Assembly: GCF_034190915.1 (NCBI RefSeq) | Contig: NW_026947501.1 | Coordinates: 1,426,001-1,490,000 of the forward strand | From: Cavia porcellus | Taxonomy: Eukaryota > Chordata > Mammalia > Rodentia > Caviidae | Direction of reading: 5' to 3' | Length of the DNA: 64,000 bases | In this document: in pieces, positions 1 to 11,580 of the stretch | How the letters are laid out: each line of letters starts with the position of its first letter | Position numbering within the stretch: position 1 is the first letter of the stretch | Notes under the pieces: model-generated | What the model was told of the DNA's origin: nothing | What the model saw: the letters and a program-made list of their open reading frames with translations, nothing else | Databases searched by the model: none | Program-made: the position numbers and the translations under genes

Positions 1-61
1 GGTTAGGTTAGATTATGGTTTGGATTAAAGTTAGGGTTAGGTTTAGGGTTATGGTTAGAAT

Positions 62-122
62 TTAGTGTTAGTGTTAGTGTTAGTGTTAGTGTTAGTGTTA
101 GTGTTAGTGTTAGTGTTAGTGT
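62..122 (+). repeat. Pure TTAGTG variant array
   Basis: About ten uninterrupted copies of the variant hexamer TTAGTG (61 bases) lie between mixed-variant sequence. Elsewhere TTAGTG is interspersed with TTAGGG. A homogeneous run of a non-canonical unit implies local expansion by slippage or unequal exchange after the variant arose, rather than telomerase synthesis on a TTAGGG template. A second run of the same unit and the same length is at 37822-37882. Confidence 0.95.
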
Positions 123-1729
123 AAGAGTTAGGTTTAGGGTTAGGATTAGGTTTCAGGTTAGGGTTAGGGTTATGATTAGGTTTAGGCGTAGGGTTAAGGT
201 TAGAGTTAGGGTTAGGAATAGGGTAAGGGTTAGGAATAGGGTAAGGGTTACGATTAGTGTTAGTGGTTAGTTTTAGGGTTAGGGTTACATTTAGAGTTAG
301 GGTTAGGTTTAGAGGTTACTGTTAGTTTTAGGGTTCGGGTTAGTGTGAGGGTTAAAGTTAGTGTTAGAATTAGTGTTAGAGTAAGGATTAGGGTTATGGT
401 TAGGGTTAGGGTTACAATTAGGTTAGCTTTAGGTTTCGGGTTAGGGTAAGGTTTAGGTTTTGCATTAGATTTAGTTATAGGTTAAGGATTAGGGCTGGGT
501 CAGGTTTAATGGTTAGGTGTTAGTTATAGGGTTATCGATTAGGGTTAGTGTTAAAGTTAGGCTTCGGGTTAGGGTTAGGGTTACGATTATGGTTAGGGTT
601 AGTGTTTAGGGTTTTGGTTAGTATTAGGGTTAGTGTTATGGTTAGGGTTAGGGTTAGATTGAGGTTGAGGTTTAGGTTTAGATTTATGCTAGGGTTAGGG
701 TTAGGCTTAGGGTAAGGGTGAGGCTTAGAAGTTATGTTTAGTGTTATGGTTGGTGTTTGGTTGTTAGGGTTAGCATTAGGGTTAGGGATAGGGTTAGTGT
801 TAGGGTTAGGGCTAGGCTTTGGTTTATGGTTATGGTTAGGTTTAAGGTTAGAGTTAGGGATAACGTTAGAATTCAAGCTTTGTGTTAGGTTTAGGGTTAG
901 GGTTAGGGATATATTTAGGGTTTAGGTTAGTGTTAGTGTTTAGGGTTAGTGTTAGGGTTAGGGTTAGGATTAGAATTTTGGGTTAGGGTTAGTTTTAGGG
1001 GTTATGTGTAATGGATAGGGTAATGGTTATGGTTAGGTTTAGGGTTAGGGTTACGGTTATTGTTAGAGGTTAGTGTTCGGTTTAGGGTAAGGGTTAGGGT
1101 TAGGGTTTCGGTTAGAGATAAAGGTTATGGTTAGTGTTAGGGTTACGGTTAGAGTTTAGGGTTAGTGTTATGGTAAGTGTTAGGTTTAGGGTTAGTGTTA
1201 GGTTTAGGGGTTGGGTGTTAGTGATATGGTTAGTGTTAGTGTGATGTTTTGGGGTTAGCTGTTAGTGATAGGATTAGTGTTTGGATTAAGTTTGGGGTTA
1301 TGGTTATGGTTAGGGTTAGTTTTAGAGGTTAGTGTTACGGTTAGTGTGAGTTTAGGGTAAGGGTTAGAGTTATTGTTAGGGTTAGGGTTAGTGTTAGGGT
1401 TATGGTTATGGTTGGGGTTTCCATTAGTTTAGCGTTAGGATTAGGATTAGATTTAGGGTTTGCATTTGATTTATTGTTAGGTTTAGGATTAGGGTTAGGG
1501 TTAGGTTTAGGGTTTAGGTTTTAGGGATACGGTTATGGATTATGGTTATGTTAGGGTTAGGGTTAGGGTTATGGTTAGGGTTAGTGTTATGGTTAAGGGT
1601 AGCGTTAGGTTGAGATTTAGTTTTACGGTTAGGGTTAGAAGTTAGGTTTAGTGCTAGGATTAGGGTTAGGGTTATGGATAGTTTTGGGTTAGGGTTAGTC
1701 TTAGAGGTTACTGTTAGGGTTAGGGTTAG

Positions 1730-2200
1730 GTTTAGGGTTAGGGTTAGATGTATGTGTTTGGGTTAGGTTTAGCCTTAGGTTTAGGTTTAGGGTTATGCTA
1801 GGGTTAGGGTTAAGGTTAGGATTAGATATTACAGTCAGGCTTAGTGATAGTTTAAGGGGTAGGGCTAGGGTTAGGGTAAGGGATGAATGTTAGGTCTGGG
1901 TTACGGTTATGCTTATTGTTAGTGTTAGTGTTAGTGTTAGTGTTAGGTTTAGGGTTAGGATTAGAAGTTAGGGTTAGTGGTAGGGTTAGGGATATGGTTA
2001 CGGTTAGGATTAGGGTTAGTTTTAGGGTTACGGTTAGGGGTTAGGTGTTAGGGAGAGGGTTAAGGTTAGGCTTCGTGTTACAGTCAGGGTTAGTGTTACA
2101 ATTAGGTTTAGGGTTAGGCTTAGGGTTAGGGTAATGGTTAGATTTAGTGTTTGTTTTAGTGTTAGGTTCAGTGTTAGGGTTAGGGGTTAGGTGTTAGGGA
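1730..2200 (+). repeat. Dispersed A-lineage module, copy 1 of 3
   Basis: The module contains, in order, a TTATGCTAGGGTTAGGG word, ATTACAGTCAGGCTTAG (1828), GTTTAAGGGGTAGGG, GGGATGAATGTTAGGTCTGG, a TAGGGATATGGTTACGG word, and GGTGTTAGGGAGAGGGTTA. The same word order recurs at about 7470-7900 and 13400-13850. The offset from the 1828 word to its 13476 partner is about 11,648 bases. Shared rare words in the same order point to common descent rather than chance convergence of hexamer noise. The ends are approximate. Confidence 0.7.
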
Positions 2201-2737
2201 TAGGATTAGGGTTATCGTTAAGTTTAGGGTTAGGTTTACTGTTAGGGTTGGGTTAGGGTTAGTGTTAGGTTTACGGTTAGGGTTTAGGGTTAGTGTTAGT
2301 GTTAGTGTTAGGATTAGGATTACGGTTAGGCTTCTGTTTACGGTTAGGTTATAGAGTTACGTTTATGTTAGGTTTAGAGTTAGGGTTAGGGTTAGGCTTG
2401 GGTTAAGGTTAGATGTTAGGGATATGTTTAAGGTTGGGTTCATGTTAAGGTTAGAGTTTAGGTTTAGGGCTAGGGTTAGGGTTAGCCTTTAGCATTAGGT
2501 TTAGGTTTATGGTAAGGCTTATGGTTAGAGGGTACCATTAGGTTTAGTGATAGAGTTTGTGGTTATGGTTAGGGTTAGGGTGAGGCTTACATGTTATTTT
2601 TAGGGTTATGTTTAGGGTTAGGTTTAAAGCTTAGGTTTAGGGTTAGGGGAAGTGTTAGATTTAGGTACAGGGTTATTGTTAGGGTTAGGGCTAGGCTTAG
2701 AGTTATGGTTAGGTTTAGGATTATATTTAGTTTAGAC

Positions 2738-2776
2738 TTAGGGTTAGGGTTAGGGTTAGGGTTAGGGTTAGGGTTA
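2738..2776 (+). repeat. Near-perfect TTAGGG run (about 6.5 units)
   Basis: This is an uninterrupted canonical TTAGGG run of about 39 bases. It holds more than four G3 tracts, so it meets the usual sequence rule for an intramolecular G-quadruplex on the + strand. Confidence 0.95.
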
Positions 2777-3499
2777 TAATTTATGGTTTGTGTTAGGTTT
2801 AAGGTTAGGGTTAGGGATAGGTTTAGGTTTAGGGTTAGTGTTAGATGTTAGCTTTAGTGTTAGGGTTAGGGTTAGTGTTAGAGTTAGCGTTATGATTAGA
2901 ATTTTGGGTTAGGGTTATGATTAGGTTTAGGGTTAGGCTTAGGGTTAGTGTTAGGGTTAGGATTAGGTTTAGTGTTAGCTTTAGTGTTAGGTTTAGCATT
3001 AGGGTTAGGGGTTAGATGTTAGGGATAGTGTTACAGTTAGAGTTAGGGTTAGGTTTAGTTTGACGGTTAAGGTTAAGCTTAGGGATAGTATTAGTTTTAG
3101 GGTTAGGGTTTAGGGTTAGTGTTAGGGTTAGTATTTGGGTTCGGTTAGGCTTCGGGTTATACTTAGGGTTAGGGTTACGATTAGGTTAGATTTAGGTTTA
3201 GGGTTAGGTTTAGGCTTTGGGTTTAATGTTAGGGATAGTTATAGGGTTATGGTTAGTGTTATGTTAGACTTTAGAGTTAGGGTTAGGGTTATTGTTAGAA
3301 GTTAGCATTAGGTTTCAGTTAGGGTTAAAGCTTAGGTTTAGGGTTAGGGTTAGGGTTATGGTTAGAGTTAGGGTTACTGTTAGGTTTAGTGTTCTGGTTA
3401 GGGTTAGGGTTATGGTTGGAAGATAAAGTTTGTTTTAGTGTTAGAGTTAGGGTTAGGGTTATGCTTAGAGATTATGGTTAGTGTTAGGGTTAGGGTTAA

Positions 3500-5290
3500 A
3501 GGTTAGTGTCAGGGTTAGAGTTATGGTTAAGGTTAGTGTTATGGTTAAAATTTAGTGTTAGGTTTAGGGTTAGACTTAGTGTTATGGTTATCATTAGGGT
3601 TAGGGTTATAGTTAGAGATTAGCATTCATTTTAGGTTAGAGTTAGGGTTAAGGTTAGGGTTAGGGTTAGGGTTAGGCTTAGAGGTGATGGTTAGGGTTAG
3701 ATTTAGGCTTAGGGTTAAAGCTTATGTTCAGTGTTAGGTTTAGTGTTAGGGTTAGGGTTAGGGATATGGTAAAGGTTAGGATTAGAGTTAGTGGTTAGGT
3801 TTAGGGTTAGGATTACGGTTAGTTCTATGGTTAGGTTTACATGTTAGTGTTAGTTTAGATTTAGGGTTAGGGTTAGGGTTAGGGTTAAGGTTAGAGTTTA
3901 TGTTTAGTGTTAGGTTTTCAATTATGTTCGGGTTAGGGTTATGTTTAGGGTGTGTGTTAGATTTAGGTTTATGGTTAGGTTTAGTTTCTGGGTGTTATGT
4001 ATAGGGTTGTTGTTATGGTTATGTTTAGGGTTAGGGTTAGAATTTGGGTTAGGGTTAGTTTTAAGGTTAGGGTTAGGTTTAGGGTTAGGATTAGAATTTT
4101 GGGTTAGAGTTAGTGTTAGGGTTAGGTTCAGGGGTTAGGTTTTAGGGATAGGGTTATGCTTATGGTTATATTTAGGGTTAGGGTTAGGGTTATGTTTAGG
4201 GTTAGGGTTAGTGTTTGGGTTAGGTTTACAGGTTAGGGTTAGGGTTAGCGCTATTGTTAGATGTTTGTGTTAGTTTTAGGGTTAGGTTTTGTGTTAGGGT
4301 TAGGTTTAGGCTTACTTTTAGAGTTAGGTTTAGGGTTAGCGTTAAGGGACAAGTGTTAGCGAAAGTGATAGAGTTAATTTTAGGGTTATGATTCGGTTTA
4401 TGGTTATGGTTAGGCTTAGGAATACTGTTAGGTTTAGGATTAGGGTTTTGGGTTAGTGTTAGGGTTATGGTTAGTGTTAGGTTTAGGTTTAGTGTTAGGG
4501 TTAGTGTTATGGTTAAGATTAGGGTTAGGTTTATGTTTAGAGGTTAGCGTCTGGTTTAGGGTTAGAGTTAGGGTTATGCTTAGAGGTTATGGTTATGATT
4601 AGTGATATTTTGAAAGCTGAGGTTCAAGGTTACTGTTAGTGTTAGGGTTACAGTTACGGTTAAGGTTATGGCTGGAGGTTAGCGTTTGGTTTAGTGTTAG
4701 ATTTCGGGTTTGTGTTAGGGTTAGTGTTTGGCTTAGAGCTTATGCTTAGTGTTAGGGTTAGGGTTAAAGCTTAGGTTCAGTGTTAGGGTTATTCTTAGGG
4801 TAAGGGGTAGGAATAGTGTGAGGGTTAGGATTAGGGTTAGTGGTTAGTTTCAGGGTTAGGGTTAGGGTTAGCGTTAGTGTTAGTTTTAGAGGTTAGTGTA
4901 AGGATTAGGGATAGGTTTGGTGTTAGTGTGAGGCTTAGGGTTTGAGTTAGAGTTAGGGTTAGGGTTAGGCTTAGGGTTATGGTTAGGTTTAGGGTTACAA
5001 TTAGGTTGGCATTTGGGTTAGGGTTAGGTTTAGGTTTAGGATTTGCGTTTGATTTAGTGTTAGTGTTAGTGTTAGGGTTAGGGTTAGTTTTAGGGGTTAG
5101 GTGTTAGTGATAGGGTTATGGATTAGGTTTAGCATTAGTGTTAGTGTTAGGGTTAGTGTTAGGGTTAGGCTTAGTGATATGGTTAGGGTTATGGTGAGTG
5201 TTTAAGATTAGGGTTAGTATTAGGGTTAGTGTTATGGTTAGGGTTAGGTTGAGGTTGAGGTTTAGGTTTAGGGTTAGTGTTAGGGTTAAA
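3500..5290 (+). repeat. Segmental duplication copy 1 (pair with 5.64-7.47 kb)
   Basis: About 1.79 kb of degenerate repeat matches 5640-7470 in order and almost base for base. Shared rare words include GGTTAAAATTTAGTG (offset 2141), the TGTATAGGG word near 4000, GAAAGCTGAGGTTCAAGG at 4612 (6790 in copy 2, offset 2178) and GAGGTTGAGG at 5251 (7429, offset 2178). The offset drifts by 37 bases because copy 2 gained small insertions. Any open frame in it is a by-product of repeat phase; parallel frames appear in both copies for that reason. Confidence 0.9.
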
Positions 5291-5639
5291 AGTTAGGATT
5301 AGTGTTAGGTTTAAGGTTAGGCTTAGGGATAGGTTTAGTGTTAGGGTTACTGTTAGAGGTTATGGTTAGTGTTAAGCTTAGGGTTAGGGTTAGAATTAGG
5401 GTTAGGGTTACAGGTACGGGTTAGGGTTACTGTTAGGATTAGTGTTAGGGTTACGGTTAGTTTTAGGGTTAGGGCTGGGTTCTGCTAGGTTTAGGGTTAG
5501 GGTTGGGGTTAGTTATTACCGTCAGGGTCAGTGTTAGTTTAAGGGGTAGGGTTAGTGTTAGTGTACGGGATTAATGTTAGGTTTAGTGTTAGGGTTATTG
5601 TTAGGATTAAGGTTAAGGTTAGGGTTAGGTTTAGGTTTA
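5291..5639 (+). repeat. Spacer between duplicated blocks
   Basis: Degenerate TTAGGG repeat with no gene. It contains ATTACCGTCAGGGTCAG at about 5514 followed by GTTTAAGGGGTAGGG, which matches the 1730-2200 module. The matching word in the next copy is only about 1985 bases downstream (7499), not 2178, so copy 2 seems to lack about 190 bases from this interval. Confidence 0.65.
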
Positions 5640-7470
5640 GAGATTAGTGTAAGTGTTAGGGTTATGGTTAGGGTTAGTGTTATGGTTAAAATTTAGTGTT
5701 AGGTTTAGGGTTAGACTTAGTGTTATGGTTATCATTAGGGTTAGGGTTATAGTTAGAGATTAGCATTCATTTTAGGTTAGCGTTAGGGTTAAGATTAGGG
5801 TTAGGGTTAGGGTTAGGGTTAGGCTTAGAGGTGATGGTTAGGGTTAGATTTAGGCTTAGGGTTAAAGCTTATGTTCAGTGTTAGGTTTAGGGTTAGGTTT
5901 AGGGTTAGGGATATGGTAAAGGTTAGGAGTAGAGTTAGTGGTTAGGTTTAGGGTTAGGATTACGGTTAGTTCTATGGTTAGGTTTACATGTTAGTGTTAG
6001 TTTAGATTTAGGGTTAGGGTTAGGGTTAAGGTTAGAGTTAGGGTTAGGTTTAGGTTTAGGTTTAGGATTATGTTTAGTGTTAGGTTTTCAATTATTTTCG
6101 GTTTAGGGTTATGTTTAGGGTGTGCGTTAGATTTAGGTTTATGGTTAGGTTTATGGTTAGGTTTAGTTTTTGGGTGTCATGTATAGGGTCGTTGTTATGG
6201 TTATGGTTAGGGTTAGGGTTAGAATTTGGGTTAGGGTTAGTTTTAAGGTTAGGGTTAGGTTTAGGGTTAGGATTTTTTGGGTTAGAGTTAGTGTTAGGGT
6301 TAGGTTCAAGGGTTAGGTTTTAGGGATAGGGTTATGCTTATGGTTATATTTAGGGTTAGGGTTAGGGTTATGTTTAGGGTTAGGGTTAGTGTTTGGGTTA
6401 GGTTTACAGGTTAGGGTTAGGGTTAGCGTTATTGTTAGATGTTTGTGTTAGTTTTAGGGTTAGGTTTTGTGTTAGGGTTAGGTTTAGGCTTACTTTTAGA
6501 GTTAGGTTTAGGGTTAGTGTTAAGGGACAAGTGTTAGCCAAAGTGTTAGAGTTAATGTTAGGGTTATGATTCGGTTTATGGTTATGGTTAGGCTTAGGAA
6601 TACTGTTAGGTTTAGGATTAGGGTTTTGGGTTAGTGTTAGGGTTATGGTTAGTGTTAGGTTTAGGTTTAGTGTTAGGGTTAGTGTTATGGTTAAGATTAG
6701 GGTTAGGTTTATGTTTAGAGGTTAGCACCTGGTTTAGGGTTAGAGTTAGGGTTATGCTTAGAGGTTATGGTTATGATTAGTGATAGTTTAAAAGCTGAGG
6801 TTCAAGGTTACTGTTAGTGTTAGGGCTACAATTACGGTTAAGGTTATGGCTGGAGGTTAGCGTTTGGTTTAGTGTTAGATTTCGGGTTAGTGTTAGGGTT
6901 AGTGTTTGGCTTAGAGCTTATGCTTAGTGTTAGGGTTAGGGTTAAAGCTTAGGTTCAGTGTTAGGGTTATTCTTAGGGTAAGGGGTAGGAATAGTGTGAG
7001 GGTTAGGATTAGGGTTAGTGGTTAGTTTCAGGGTTAGGGTTAGGGTTAGCGTTAGTGTTAGTTTTAGAGGTTAGTGTTAGGATTAGGGATAGGTTTGGTG
7101 TTAGTGTGAGGCTTAGGGTTTGAGTTAGAGTTAGGGTTAGGGTTAGGCTTAGGGTTATGGTTAGGTTTAGGGTTACAATTAGGTTGGCATTAGGGTTAGG
7201 GTTAGGTTTAGGTTTAGGATTTGCGTTAGATTTAGTGTTAGTGTTAGTGTTAGGGTTAGGGTTGATTTTAGGGGTTAGGTGTTAGTGATAGGGTTACGGA
7301 TTAGGTTTAGCATTAGTGTTAGTGTTAGGGTTAGGGTTAGGGTTAGGCTTAGTGATATGGTTAGGGTTATGGTGAGTGTTTAGGGTTAGGGTTAGTATTA
7401 GGGTTAGTGTTATGGTTAGGATTAGGTTGAGGTTGAGGTTTAGGTTTAGGGTTAGTGTTAGGGTTATGCT
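5640..7470 (+). repeat. Segmental duplication copy 2
   Basis: This is the partner of 3500-5290. It differs mainly by small hexamer-sized indels. Four extra GGTTTA units and neighbours (about 30 bases, near 6030-6066) are absent from copy 1, and there is a 12-base repeat insertion near 6150. Point differences are few compared with unrelated parts of the array, so this is one of the younger duplications here. Confidence 0.9.
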
Positions 7471-7900
7471 AGGGTTAGCTTTAGGGTTAGGTTTAGGTAT
7501 TAGAGTCAGACTTAGGTTCAGTTTAAGGGATAGGCTTAGGGTTAGGCTAACATATTAATGTTAGGTCTGGGTTAGGGTTAAGGTTTGGGTTAGGATTAGA
7601 ATTTAGGGTTACGGGTGGTGGTAGGGATATGGTTACGTTTAGGGTTAGGGTTAGTGTTAGGGTTAGGTTTAGGGGTTAGGTGTTAGGGAGAGGGTTAAGT
7701 TTACGCTTCGGGTTACGGTTATGGTTAGTGTTACGATTAAGTTTAGGGTTAGGCTTAGGGTAGGGTTTAGTGTTAAGGTTATGTTTAGTGTTAGTTTTGG
7801 TGTTAGGTTTAGCGTTAGGGTTAATGGTTAGGTGTTAGGGATAGGGTTAGGGTTAGGGTTACGTTTAAGTTTAGGGTTAGGTTTACTGTTAGGGTTAGGG
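7471..7900 (+). repeat. Dispersed A-lineage module, copy 2 of 3
   Basis: Carries TTATGCTAGGGTTAGC, ATTAGAGTCAGACTTAGG (7499), GTTTAAGGGATAGG, TTAATGTTAGGTCTGGG, TAGGGATATGGTTACG and GGTGTTAGGGAGAGGGTTA in the same order as 1730-2200 and 13400-13850. It directly follows the second copy of the 1.8 kb duplication. Confidence 0.7.
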
Positions 7901-10434
7901 TTAGGTATAGTGTTAGGTTTATGGTTAGGGTTTAAGGTTAGCGTTAGGGTTAGGATTAGGTTTAGGGTTACGGTTAGGCTTCGGGTTAGGGCTAGGGTTA
8001 GTGTTAGGTTTAGATTTAGGGTTAGTTTTTAGGGATAGGTTTGGGTTAAGGTTAGTGTTTCTGTTAGAGTTTAGGGTCAAGGTTAGGGTTAAAGCTTAGG
8101 TTTAGTATTAGATTTAGGATTAGGGTTAAGTTGAGTGTTAGGGTAAAGGTTAGGGTTAGGGTATGAATAAAGTTTAGTGTTAGGTTTAGTGATACAGTTT
8201 GTGGTTAGGGTTAGGATTAGGGTGAGTCTTAGAAGTTATGGTTAGGGTTATGGTTTGGGTTATTATTAAAGCTTAGGTTTAGGTTTAGGGTTAGCATTAA
8301 GGTTATGGATATGGTTAGTGTTACGGTTATGGCTAGGCCTACTGTTATGGTTTTGGTTAGGATTACATTTAGTATAGTGTTAGGGTTCGAATTTAGGTTT
8401 AGTGTTAGGTTTAGAGTTAGGGTTAGGGATAGGTTTAGGGTTAGGCTTAGTGTTTGAGGTTAGGGTTAGTGTTAGGCTTAGGGTAAGGTTAGGATTAGGA
8501 TTAGAATTTTGGGTTAGGGTTAGGTTAATTTTAGGGGTTTGGTGTTAGGGATAGAGTAATGGTTATAGTTAGGTTTAGGTTAGGGTTAGGGTTAGGTTTA
8601 GGATTACTATTTAGGGTTAGGGTTAGAGTTAAGGTTAGGGTTACGGTTATGGTTGCAGGTTATCATTAGGTTTAGGTTTAGGGTTAGGATTTGGTTTCAA
8701 GTTAAAGTTTAGATTTAGGGTTAGGGTTACGGTTAGAGTTTTGTGTTTGTGTGAGGTTAAGTGTTAGGTTTTGGGTTAGGGTTAGGTTTCGGGTTAGAGT
8801 TTAGGGTTATGGTTAGGTTTAGGGTTCGTGCTACTGTTAGGGTTATTGTTAGGGTTACACTTAGGGTTATGATTAAGGTTAGGGTTACGGGTTAGGTGTT
8901 AGGGTTAGGCTTTGTGTTACGGTTAGGTTAGGGTTATGATTCGATTTAGGGTTAGGGTTAGAGTTAGGGTTAGGTTTAGGGTTAGTTTTAAAGTTAGGGA
9001 TAGGTTTAAGTTTAGCTGTTAGTTGCTAGCGATATGGTTAAGGTTACGGTTAGGTTTAAGGTTCGGTTTAGGGTTAGGGTTAGGTTTAGGGATAGTGTTA
9101 TATTTAGGGTTAGTGTTTAGGATTAGGGGTAGGTTTAGGGTTAGCATTAGGATTAGGTTTAGTGTTAGGTTTAGTGATAGGTTTAGAAGTTAGGTTTAGT
9201 GTTAGGGTTATGGTTAATGTTACGGTTAGAGTTAGGGTTATGGTTAGAGGTTAGCATTTGGTTTAGAGTTTGAATTAGGGTTAGGGTTAGGGTTAGGCTT
9301 AGAGGTTATGTTTAGGGTTAGGGTTAAGGTTAGGGTTTGGATTAGGGTTAAGCTTAGGTTCATTATTACGTTTAGTGTTAGGGTTATGGTTAGAATTTAG
9401 CGATAGTTTTAAGTTTAGAGTTAGGGTTAGGGTTATGTTTAGAGATTAGCTTTTGTTTTACAGTTAGAGTTAGGCTTAGTGCTAGGCTTAGTGTTAGGCT
9501 TTGAGGTTATTGTTAGGTTTAGGGTTGGGTTTAGGATTAAAGCTTAGGTTCATTTAGGCTTTGTGTTATGTAAGGTATATGCTAAGGATTAGGATTATTG
9601 TTAGTTATTATGGTTAAGTTTAGGGTTACGGTTATGGTTAGAGATTAGCATTAGGTTTAGGGTTACTGTTGGGGTTAGTGTTAGGGTTTGGGTTAGAGTT
9701 AAAGATTAGGGTTGGGTTTAGGGTTACGGTTGGAGTTTAGGGTTAGGGTTAGGGTTAGTTTTAGGGTTAGGCTTAAGGTTATGGTTAGAAATTTGGGTTA
9801 GTGTTAGGGTTAGGTTTAGGGTTAGGCTTAGGGTTAGTTTTAGTTTTAGGGTAAGGGTGTATTGTTAGTTTTAGGGTTAGTGTTAGGGTTAGGGTTATGG
9901 TTAGGCTTCGGGTTACGGTTGGGGTTAGTGTTACAATTAGGTTTATTGTTAGGTTTACAGTTAGGATTAGGGTTAGGGTTAGGTTCAGTGTTTTTTTTTT
10001 TTTTTTTGGGTTCGGTTTAGCCTTAGGGTTAGGGGTTAGGCATTAGGGATAGGGTTAGGGTTAGGTTTGCAGTTAGGGTTAGGGTTAGGGATAGTGTTAG
10101 GTTTAGGGTTATAGTATAGGGTTAGTGTTAGTGTTAGAGTTAGGGTTAGAATTACAGGTAGTCTTCGGTTACGGTTAGGGTTAGAGTTACAATTAGGTTT
10201 GAGTTACGGTTAGGATTAGAGTTAGGGTTAGATGTTAGGGATAGGTTTAGGGTTAGTGTTAGGGTTAGGGTTATGGTTTAGGGTTAGAGGTATGTGTTAG
10301 GGTTAGTGTTAGCCTTAGGGTTAGGGTTAGGGTTAATGTTAGCCTTAGAGGTTATGCTTAGGGTTAGGGTTATGGTTACAGTTAAAGTATACATTCAGGG
10401 TTAGTGTTAGGGCTATTGTTAAGGTTAGGGTTAG
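7901..10434 (+). repeat. Degenerate hexamer block without clear higher-order copy
   Basis: No gene is present. This is mixed TTAGGG variants with A-lineage words such as AAAGCTTAGGTTTAG near 8090 and TATATGCTAAGGATTAGGAT near 9575. I did not find a long partner for this stretch elsewhere in the window. It contains the T17 homopolymer at 9991-10007. Confidence 0.65.
9991..10007. repeat. T17 homopolymer tract
   Basis: Seventeen consecutive T bases sit between ...GGTTCAGTG and GGGTTCGG.... Apart from a T9 at 49084-49092 I saw no homopolymer of similar length, and T runs in the array are normally two to four bases. It could be slippage growth of a TTT tract, a leftover of a retrotransposon poly(A) tail on the other strand, or a sequencing or assembly error. 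No element body or target-site duplication is visible beside it. Confidence 0.95.
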
Positions 10435-10975
10435 GGATATGCTAAGGATTAGGATTAGGTTTAGTGGTTTGTATTAGGGTTAGGGTTACGGTTAGAGTTA
10501 GGGTTAGGTTTAGAGGTTAGTATTAGTGTTAAGGTTAGGTTTATGGTTAGTGTGAGGGTTAGGGTTACGGTTAGAGATAGGGTTAGGGTTAGGGTTACGC
10601 TTGGGTTTATGGTTAGGGTTAGGGTTACAATTAGGTTATCATTAGGGTTAGGGTTAGCCTTTGCGTTAGATTTAGTGTTAGGGTTAGGGTTTCAGTTAGG
10701 GTTAGGTTTAGGGGTTAGGTGTTAGGGATAGGGTTATGTGTAAGGGTTAGTGTAAAGGATAGGGTTAGGCTTATGGTTAGTGTTATGGTCAGGGTTATGG
10801 TTAGAGTTTAACTTTAAGTTTAGGGTTAGGGTTAGGCTTAGGGTTACAGTTTGGGTGAGAGTTAGGTTAGGGTTAGGGTTTGGTTAGGGTTAGGGTTTGG
10901 GTTAGTGTTAAAGGTTAGGGTTAGGGTTACGGTTACGGTTAGAGTTTAGGGTTAGTTTAAAGATAAGGGTTATGT
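10435..10975 (+). repeat. Short-range duplication copy 1 (partner 11.50-12.04 kb)
   Basis: It starts at a GGATATGCTAAGGATTAGG word. It runs through TTTGCGTTAGATTTAGTG, GGGTTATGTGTAAGGGTTAG (10731; 11796 in the partner, offset 1065), TAACTTTAAGTTTAGGG and TTTAAAGATAAGGG. The two copies are very similar over about 540 bases. Confidence 0.88.
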
Positions 10976-10979
10976 TTAG

Positions 10980-11580
10980 GGTTAGGGTTAGGTTTATGCT
11001 TAGAGGTTAGCCTTTCGTATAGGATTATATTTAGGGTTAGGGTTAGGATTAGAGTTTATGGTTAGGTTTAGGGTTAAGATTAAAGCTAAGGTTCAGGTTT
11101 ACGGTTAGGGTTAAGTTTAGGGTTATGGTTAGAGTTTAGGGTTTGTTTTAAGGTTAGGCTTACGGTTAGGGTTATGGTTAAAAGTTAGCTTTTGTTTTAG
11201 GTTTAGGGTTAGGGTTAGGGTTAGTGTTAGGCTTAGCGGTTATGGTTAGGCTTAGGGTTAGGGTTAAAGCTTAAGTTCAGGTTTACGGTTAGGGTTAAGT
11301 TTAAGTTTAGGGTTAGAGTTTAGCGTTAGGTTTAAGGTTAGGGTTAGGGTTAGGGTTATGGTTAGAGGTTAGCTTTTGGTTTAGGGTTAGAGTAAGGGTT
11401 AGTGTTAGGCTTAGAGTTTTTGTTTATGGTTAGGGTTGCCTTTAGGTTTAAAGGTTAGGTTGAGGGTTAGTATTAGGGGTAGGTTTCAGTTAGCGATATG
11501 CTAGGGGTTAGGATTAGGGTTATTGGTTATTTTTAGGGTTAGGGTTAAGGTTAGGGTTAGGGTTAGGTTTAGAGGTTAGT
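10980..11580 (+). repeat. Duplication copy 1 (partner 14.34-14.94 kb)
   Basis: Shared words: CCTTTCGTATAGGATTATA at 11011 (CCTTTCATATAGGG at 14366), AAAGCTAAGGTTCAGG, two GGTTAGCTTTTG words, GCCTTTAGGTTTAAAGG, and TAGCGATATGCTAGGGG at 11491 (14845). The offset is nearly constant at 3354-3355, so almost no indels have built up and this duplication looks young. Confidence 0.88.

Larger units (their letters stand above)
1..3499 (+). repeat. Lineage A degenerate hexamer block, left part
   Basis: This stretch has no gene. It is degenerate TTAGGG repeat carrying lineage A marker words: TTTGCATTAGATTTAG near 465, a related copy near 1455, and ATTACAGTCAGGCTTAG at 1828. It includes a pure TTAGTG run (62-122), a clean TTAGGG run (2738-2776), and a block at about 1730-2200 that recurs near 7.47 and 13.4 kb. 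I could not recognise a full higher-order period inside it. The left edge is cut by the window. Confidence 0.75.

Noticed and set aside
1..122. Chromosome terminus at the left edge
   Set aside because: A left-hand end would carry CCCTAA on the + strand running inwards. The + strand is TTAGGG here, and the unit is degenerate, so base 1 is not a natural telomere tip.
9991..10007. Poly(A) tail of a telomere-targeted retrotransposon on the minus strand
   Set aside because: No element body, reverse-transcriptase frame or target-site duplication adjoins the T17; the hexamer pattern continues directly on both sides. Kept only as a homopolymer oddity.
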